NCBI GenBank assembly: GCA_034190325.1
Contig: JAXHST010000078.1
Location: 1-8,024, forward strand
Direction: 5' to 3'
From: UBA287 sp034190325
GTDB lineage: Archaea; Thermoplasmatota; UBA186; UBA287
Length of the DNA stretch: 8,024 nucleotides
In this document: one piece after another, positions 5,111 to 8,024 of the stretch
Position numbering within the stretch: position 1 is the first letter of the stretch
Layout of the letters: each line of letters begins with the position of its first letter
Notes under the pieces: model-generated
The model's input: the letters and a program-made list of their open reading frames with translations, nothing else
Told to the model about the DNA's origin: nothing
Database searches by the model: none
Made by a program: the position numbers and the translations under genes

Positions 5111-5594
5111 TTCTTCTAAATCTATCAAAAATGCTTCCCCTCTCCTGTTCTTCTGGTTTCTCTATTTTTACTCTATAATGAACCGTAACATCCCTGCTAC
5201 CAGCCTCATTGTTAAAGACCAGCAGGTATGTGGTCGTTTCTGATATGCTCTCATCCGTTTCCGGGTCTGTCGCAAACGGAACCGTAGCGTTGAATTCATA
5301 CGTACTTATATAGTACTGGCGGTCTAGAGGAGGCTCGAGCCCTGCTCTCTCCCGGGTGATAAAAAAGTTGATCTTTTCACCATTTGCTGTCTTAAAAGCC
5401 CCTACGATCCTGTCTCCGCTTGAGATGTAGTCCAGGGCTACGGTACTCTCCTTCCCTGTCGGCACCAGAATCGAGTTATCCCATTGCTCTACAGCAGTCT
5501 GAGGCTCCGGCGCGGCAGTCTGAGGCTCCGGCGCAGCAACATCCTGAGCTACTGCAAGCGAGATCAGTAGCAATAACACAAGCAGCTGTTTCAT
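5106..5594 (-). CDS. exported GOLD-like beta-sandwich protein
   Basis: This 162-residue protein has a clear signal peptide, MKQLLVLLLLISLAVA, probably cut before Gln17. A Pro/Glu/Ala linker with APEPQTA twice (21-34) follows. The rest, about 38-146, is a single beta-rich domain: LVPTGKESTVALDYISSGDRIVGAFKTANGEKINFFITRE, then after a loop TTYLLVFNNEAGSRDVTVHYRVKIEK. The pattern of a stabilised first strand, a GDRIVGAF turn, an INFFI strand and a YLLVFNN hairpin resembles GOLD or emp24-like domains seen in archaeal secreted proteins. The C-terminus is charged (GSIFDRFRRS) with no membrane anchor. It is transcribed divergently from the HtrA-like protease gene from a short shared region. A ligand or partner-binding role outside the cell is inference; the exact function is unknown. 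Confidence 0.75.
   Translation of the reverse strand: MKQLLVLLLLISLAVAQDVAAPEPQTAAPEPQTAVEQWDNSILVPTGKESTVALDYISSGDRIVGAFKTANGEKINFFITRERAGLEPPLDRQYYISTYEFNATVPFATDPETDESISETTTYLLVFNNEAGSRDVTVHYRVKIEKPEEQERGSIFDRFRRS
5495..5536. repeat. two-copy 21-base tandem repeat in the GOLD-like gene
   Basis: Two adjacent 21-base units (5495-5515 and 5516-5536) differ at a single base. In frame they encode the heptapeptide APEPQTA twice in the linker behind the signal peptide. The near identity suggests a recent slippage or duplication event that changes linker length. Confidence 0.85.
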
Positions 5595-5616
5595 AATGTA
5601 TCATATACAACTTCCT

Positions 5617-5627
5617 TTTATTTATAC
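5617..5627 (-). promoter_or_regulatory. TATA box of the GOLD-like gene
   Basis: The minus strand reads GTATAAATAAA, the best archaeal TATA-like box in the window, centred 28 bases before the ATG at 5594. No ribosome binding site lies next to the ATG, consistent with a leaderless or nearly leaderless transcript. Confidence 0.65.
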
Positions 5628-5657
5628 TTTGGCTCGCTCCAGGATGTGTATGGAAAA

Positions 5658-5668
5658 GAGATATTATC
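5658..5668 (+). promoter_or_regulatory. TATA-like box of the HtrA-like protease gene
   Basis: GAGATATTATC is centred about 26 bases before the ATG at 5690, with a purine-rich AAAA upstream as in a BRE. No ribosome binding site precedes the ATG, so a leaderless transcript is likely. This box lies about 40 bases from the divergent one, so a single bound regulator could affect both genes. Confidence 0.45.
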
Positions 5669-5689
5669 CAAAAAGGCAATCTGATAAAA

Positions 5690-7156
5690 ATGAAGTTCAT
5701 CCTGATGATCATAACCATAATGCTGGCAATGGTGAGCTGCGCAAACGCTCAGCTGGATCTAGGGCAAGCAGTTGAAAAAGCGATTCCTTCAGTTTTTCTT
5801 GTTAAAACGTATGACTCAAACGGAAAAACACTGAATCTTGGCACAGGATTTTTTGTTGAAGACACCGGTGAGCTGGTAACAAACTGGCATGTGATGAAGG
5901 GCGCAAGCAGTGCTATAGTGAGCCAGGGTGAAAAAACTTACAGAGTGCTCAGGATACTGGCTATAGATGCAAACAGCGATCTGGCACTTCTGCAGGTGGA
6001 GGGAGAGGTGGAGGGCATACCTCTCCGCGAGGATCTCCCGAGGGTGGGGGAGAGTGTTATAGTCATAGGCAACCCTCTGGGGTATGAGAACACAGTATCA
6101 ACCGGCATAGTTTCTGCTGTGAGAACGAATGGGGATAGAACAACGATACAGATAACAGCACCGATATCGCCCGGATCAAGCGGAAGCCCGGTTATAGATG
6201 TCTATGGAAGAGTTATAGGAGTTGCTAATTCTACAGCTGTGCGTGGACAAAACATAAACTTTGTGATCCCGAGCAGGGAGGTAATAGAGATGCTGCAGAC
6301 GGCCGGGACAGGTGGTATCTCCGGCTCAATAAAAGCCTACAATGGGGATCCTGTGAAAAATATCACGGTTTACCTCACCAACAAAACAATAAAAGATCTG
6401 TGGGAGGCAGAGAGCGCTGGTCTTCTGGCCAATGGTGAAGAGACCGCATTTCTGCAGCACAATGCAGAACAGATGAACGAATACACCGGGACGATCTCAG
6501 GGCAACTTTTAGATGCTGCGGGAAAACCTGTTAGCGGCACCATAAGGATGGATGGAATAACTGAGCCCACAGACATCCAGGGAAGTTTTGTGATCTCCGG
6601 CCTTTTTCCTGGAGAGCACGCTCTCAAAGCTGAGAGAGGTGAAGCGCTTGCTGAAGAGAGAGTGGTGATCGAAGCAGGAACAAATGTCTCTGTTTTCCCT
6701 GTCATCCCGGAGGTTGTGGAGATCAAAGCACCAGAGGATCTATCATATTTCCTCTTAAGAAACATCCCTCCCGGTGAATACTCTGTTTTCGCAAGGGGGG
6801 AGCTTGAAAATGGCACGGTGCTCACAGGCTACTCTCTAAACATCTCTGTGTATTCCAGCACTGAAAGCACGAGCATCACACTATATCCTGCAAAACCCGT
6901 TTCCATGGATCTATCATTCAGGGATGAAAATAAGGTTATCGTCACACTTCGGGATGCACACGGGCAACCAGCAGGGAATGGTTATGAAGTAAAGCTGTAT
7001 ACCACCTATGGAAGAATAGTGCCAGAAAAAGCTTTTACAGACAAAGAAGGCAGAGCTTTTGCAGTTCTTTCAGATAGCGAAGGCGCAACGGTGACCGCTG
7101 TGTACCATGATCCATCAACATGGACCACAATCTACGATATAGAAGTCAAGCAATAG
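5690..7156 (+). CDS. exported HtrA-like serine protease with C-terminal beta-sandwich domains
   Basis: This 488-residue protein has a signal peptide (MKFILMIITIMLAMVSCANA), cut probably before Gln21; Cys17 forms a poor lipobox. Residues 21-205 are a trypsin-fold protease of the S1C/HtrA type with a complete triad: His67 in TNWHV, Asp97 in NSDLALL and Ser164 in SPGSSGSPV. The His-Asp spacing of 30 equals that of DegP. There is no PDZ domain. Instead, carboxypeptidase-regulatory-like segments follow: GISGSIKAYNGDPVKNITVYL (about 209-229), a helical insert rich in Glu and Ala (230-265), and GTISGQLLDAAGKPVSGTIRMDG onward (267-325). Another beta region ends near 400, and an invasin-like (Big_1) domain closes the protein (about 403-488). 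It probably cleaves or guards misfolded or surface proteins outside the membrane, with the beta domains as binding or anchoring modules. Confidence 0.88.
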   Translation: MKFILMIITIMLAMVSCANAQLDLGQAVEKAIPSVFLVKTYDSNGKTLNLGTGFFVEDTGELVTNWHVMKGASSAIVSQGEKTYRVLRILAIDANSDLALLQVEGEVEGIPLREDLPRVGESVIVIGNPLGYENTVSTGIVSAVRTNGDRTTIQITAPISPGSSGSPVIDVYGRVIGVANSTAVRGQNINFVIPSREVIEMLQTAGTGGISGSIKAYNGDPVKNITVYLTNKTIKDLWEAESAGLLANGEETAFLQHNAEQMNEYTGTISGQLLDAAGKPVSGTIRMDGITEPTDIQGSFVISGLFPGEHALKAERGEALAEERVVIEAGTNVSVFPVIPEVVEIKAPEDLSYFLLRNIPPGEYSVFARGELENGTVLTGYSLNISVYSSTESTSITLYPAKPVSMDLSFRDENKVIVTLRDAHGQPAGNGYEVKLYTTYGRIVPEKAFTDKEGRAFAVLSDSEGATVTAVYHDPSTWTTIYDIEVKQ

Positions 7157-7173
7157 AAGCACTGAGGGGGCAA

Positions 7174-7227
7174 GGAGAGAAAAATTCAAGTTTTCCAGGC
7201 AGCACTCTTTCTCCTTTCCCCTTTCTC
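7174..7227. terminator. convergent intergenic terminator region
   Basis: Between the convergent protease and acidic-protein genes the plus strand has an unbroken 23-base pyrimidine tract (7205-7227), rich in CTTT. The minus strand has AATTTTTCTCTCC (7185-7174 read backwards). T-rich tracts of this kind serve as intrinsic terminators in archaea, so each strand has a candidate just beyond the gene it would end. No strong hairpin lies directly before either tract. Confidence 0.45.
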
Positions 7228-7238
7228 AGAGGATCGGG

Positions 7239-7263
7239 CACTGAAGCCTTTAAGGCTCCAGTG
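7239..7263 (-). repeat. perfect-stem hairpin with the UAA stop codon as its loop
   Basis: The arms are CACTG-A-AGCCT (7239-7249) and AGGCT-C-CAGTG (7253-7263). In plus-strand RNA one A-C mismatch breaks the stem. In minus-strand RNA the same position is a G-U wobble, so all 11 pairs form and the 3-base loop (7252-7250) is exactly the UAA stop codon of the acidic exported protein. No T tract follows directly; the nearest on that strand is about 54 bases on. It may protect the mRNA 3' end, slow release at the stop, or help termination. Confidence 0.7.
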
Positions 7264-7888
7264 ACACGTTCTCTTCCTGTGCTGGTGCACTCACGTTCTC
7301 TTCAGGTGCCGAAAGCACCGTTATCTCCAGGAGATTCTTTGTCTGTGCATCGTATTCTACAGAGACGTCTACACCGAAAGAGAGATCCTCTATACCAGCC
7401 TCCTGTCCCGCATCAGACACCACCGCGGTGTCATCTGTCAGGCGGAATGCAAGGTATTCACCCTCTGGTGTCTGTATAACCAGAATGTTATTGTTTGTGT
7501 TCACTCCGGTTACCTTGCCCTCTGCAGCCTCACCGCTTTCTGCTGAGAGATCCATCTCTGTTTCGGCTGCTTCATCCTCGGGCTGCTCGGAGACTGGCGC
7601 GCTTACCTCTTCTTCTGGGGAGGCTGGTTCTTCTACAGGCGTTTCATTCTCATCCTGCTGCTGAGCAGCACCACCCTCTTCTCCATCTGCTGTAGATACT
7701 GTTACTGTGTTGTTCTCCACAGCAGAGACTTCTCCCTCTATCTGCTCTTCTGCCTGCTCTGCTGGTTGTGCAAGTGGCTCTATGACAGGCGCCTCAGGCG
7801 CCTCAGGTGGTACCTGTGCCAGAGCCAGTGGCACCGCGAGCAACAGAGCGGCCAGAGCAAACATTGCCATTATCTTTTTTCCTGGCAT
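7250..7888 (-). CDS. exported acidic protein with DUF5666-like beta segments
   Basis: This 212-residue protein has a signal peptide (MPGKKIMAMFALAALLLAVPLALA) cut before Gln25. The mature part is strongly acidic and rich in Glu, Ala, Pro and Ser. Two similar beta segments are visible: EGEVSAVENNTVTVSTADGE (51-70), and EGKVTGVNTNNNILVIQTPEGEYLAFRL (123-150) continuing to EDLSFGVDVSVEYD. The second resembles a DUF5666 or OB-like barrel; the first is cut short by an acidic low-complexity linker (71-121). The tail repeats EENVS (196-200 and 205-209). There are no cysteines or membrane anchor. GGTGAT (7899-7894) is a good ribosome binding site 5 bases before the ATG. It converges on the protease gene and ends in a hairpin. 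A cell-surface role is inferred; function is unknown. Confidence 0.78.
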   Translation of the reverse strand: MPGKKIMAMFALAALLLAVPLALAQVPPEAPEAPVIEPLAQPAEQAEEQIEGEVSAVENNTVTVSTADGEEGGAAQQQDENETPVEEPASPEEEVSAPVSEQPEDEAAETEMDLSAESGEAAEGKVTGVNTNNNILVIQTPEGEYLAFRLTDDTAVVSDAGQEAGIEDLSFGVDVSVEYDAQTKNLLEITVLSAPEENVSAPAQEENVSLEP

Positions 7889-7893
7889 TTTCC

Positions 7894-7930
7894 ATCACCA
7901 ATTGCTTATTTGCTTCTGTTATATTTAAAG
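7894..7930 (-). promoter_or_regulatory. promoter and ribosome binding site of the acidic exported protein
   Basis: The minus strand reads CTTTAAATATAA (7930-7919), a good archaeal TATA box. A start about 26 bases on falls near 7898, giving a leader of about 10 bases that contains GGTGAT (7899-7894) 5 bases before the ATG. Unlike the other two exported-protein genes, this one has a ribosome binding site. Confidence 0.55.
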
Positions 7931-7996
7931 TTTTCTTGATTTCCGTCGTAAACAAATTTTAGATTACCATCATAGCAGAAACAGGCGTGATTTTTT

Positions 7997-8014
7997 CGTA
8001 ATCTAAAGATTACG
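7997..8014. repeat. palindromic operator-like site CGTAATC/GATTACG
   Basis: CGTAATC (7997-8003) and GATTACG (8008-8014) form a perfect 7-base inverted repeat with a TAAA spacer. The core AGATTAC recurs as a direct copy at 7961-7967. The site lies about 75 bases upstream of the TATA box of the acidic-protein gene and may belong to a divergent gene beyond the window. A T run precedes rather than follows it on the plus strand, so it is not a plus-strand terminator. Confidence 0.5.
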
Positions 8015-8024
8015 CGATCTTCAC

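Noticed and set aside
7428..7928. Plus-strand open frames opposite the acidic exported protein
   Set aside because: They arise from the Glu/Ala/Ser/Pro-biased composition of the minus-strand gene, which has a signal peptide, ribosome binding site and TATA box of its own.
7997..8014. Palindrome as an intrinsic terminator
   Set aside because: On the plus strand the T run precedes the stem, and on the minus strand an A run follows it, so neither strand has the stem followed by T residues.

Overview
The window looks like chromosomal DNA of a euryarchaeon. It encodes a class II HMG-CoA reductase and a CTP-type (archaeal) riboflavin kinase, and several genes have a TATA-like box 25-28 bases before an ATG that lacks a ribosome binding site, as in leaderless archaeal transcripts. 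I cannot place the species. No RNA gene, insertion sequence or CRISPR array was seen. The only gene-free stretch over 300 bases is 1822-2137.

Left block (4-1821, minus strand): a compact four-gene cassette, transcribed from a promoter near 1862. In order: a small acidic protein with a CCGG motif, a 53-residue zinc-ribbon protein ending in Cys-Cys, an ArsR-family repressor with a CVC metal or metalloid site, and a COG0701 (ArsP/DUF318) permease with the FCSCS motif. All four carry paired or near-paired cysteines, which suggests sensing, handling and export of a thiol-reactive ion such as arsenic. Arginine codon use differs sharply from the next block, so the cassette may have been acquired.

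Central block (2138-5104, plus strand): a tight operon of HMG-CoA reductase (mevalonate, hence archaeal lipids), a MoeB/ThiF-like E1 adenylyltransferase, MoaE (molybdopterin synthase large subunit), a winged-helix protein and riboflavin kinase. The last two look like the two halves of the archaeal regulator-kinase RbkR, here split into overlapping genes in different frames. Genes abut or overlap, so translational coupling is likely.

Right block (5106-7888): three exported proteins. A GOLD-like beta-sandwich protein and an HtrA-like serine protease are divergently transcribed from a 95-base region with a TATA-like element for each. The protease has no PDZ domain and carries repeated beta-sandwich domains instead. 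A third, very acidic exported protein with DUF5666-like beta segments faces the protease convergently. All three signal peptides end in Ala-Gln. Both convergent junctions contain a hairpin over stop codons; at 7239-7263 the loop of the minus-strand RNA is exactly the UAA stop codon.
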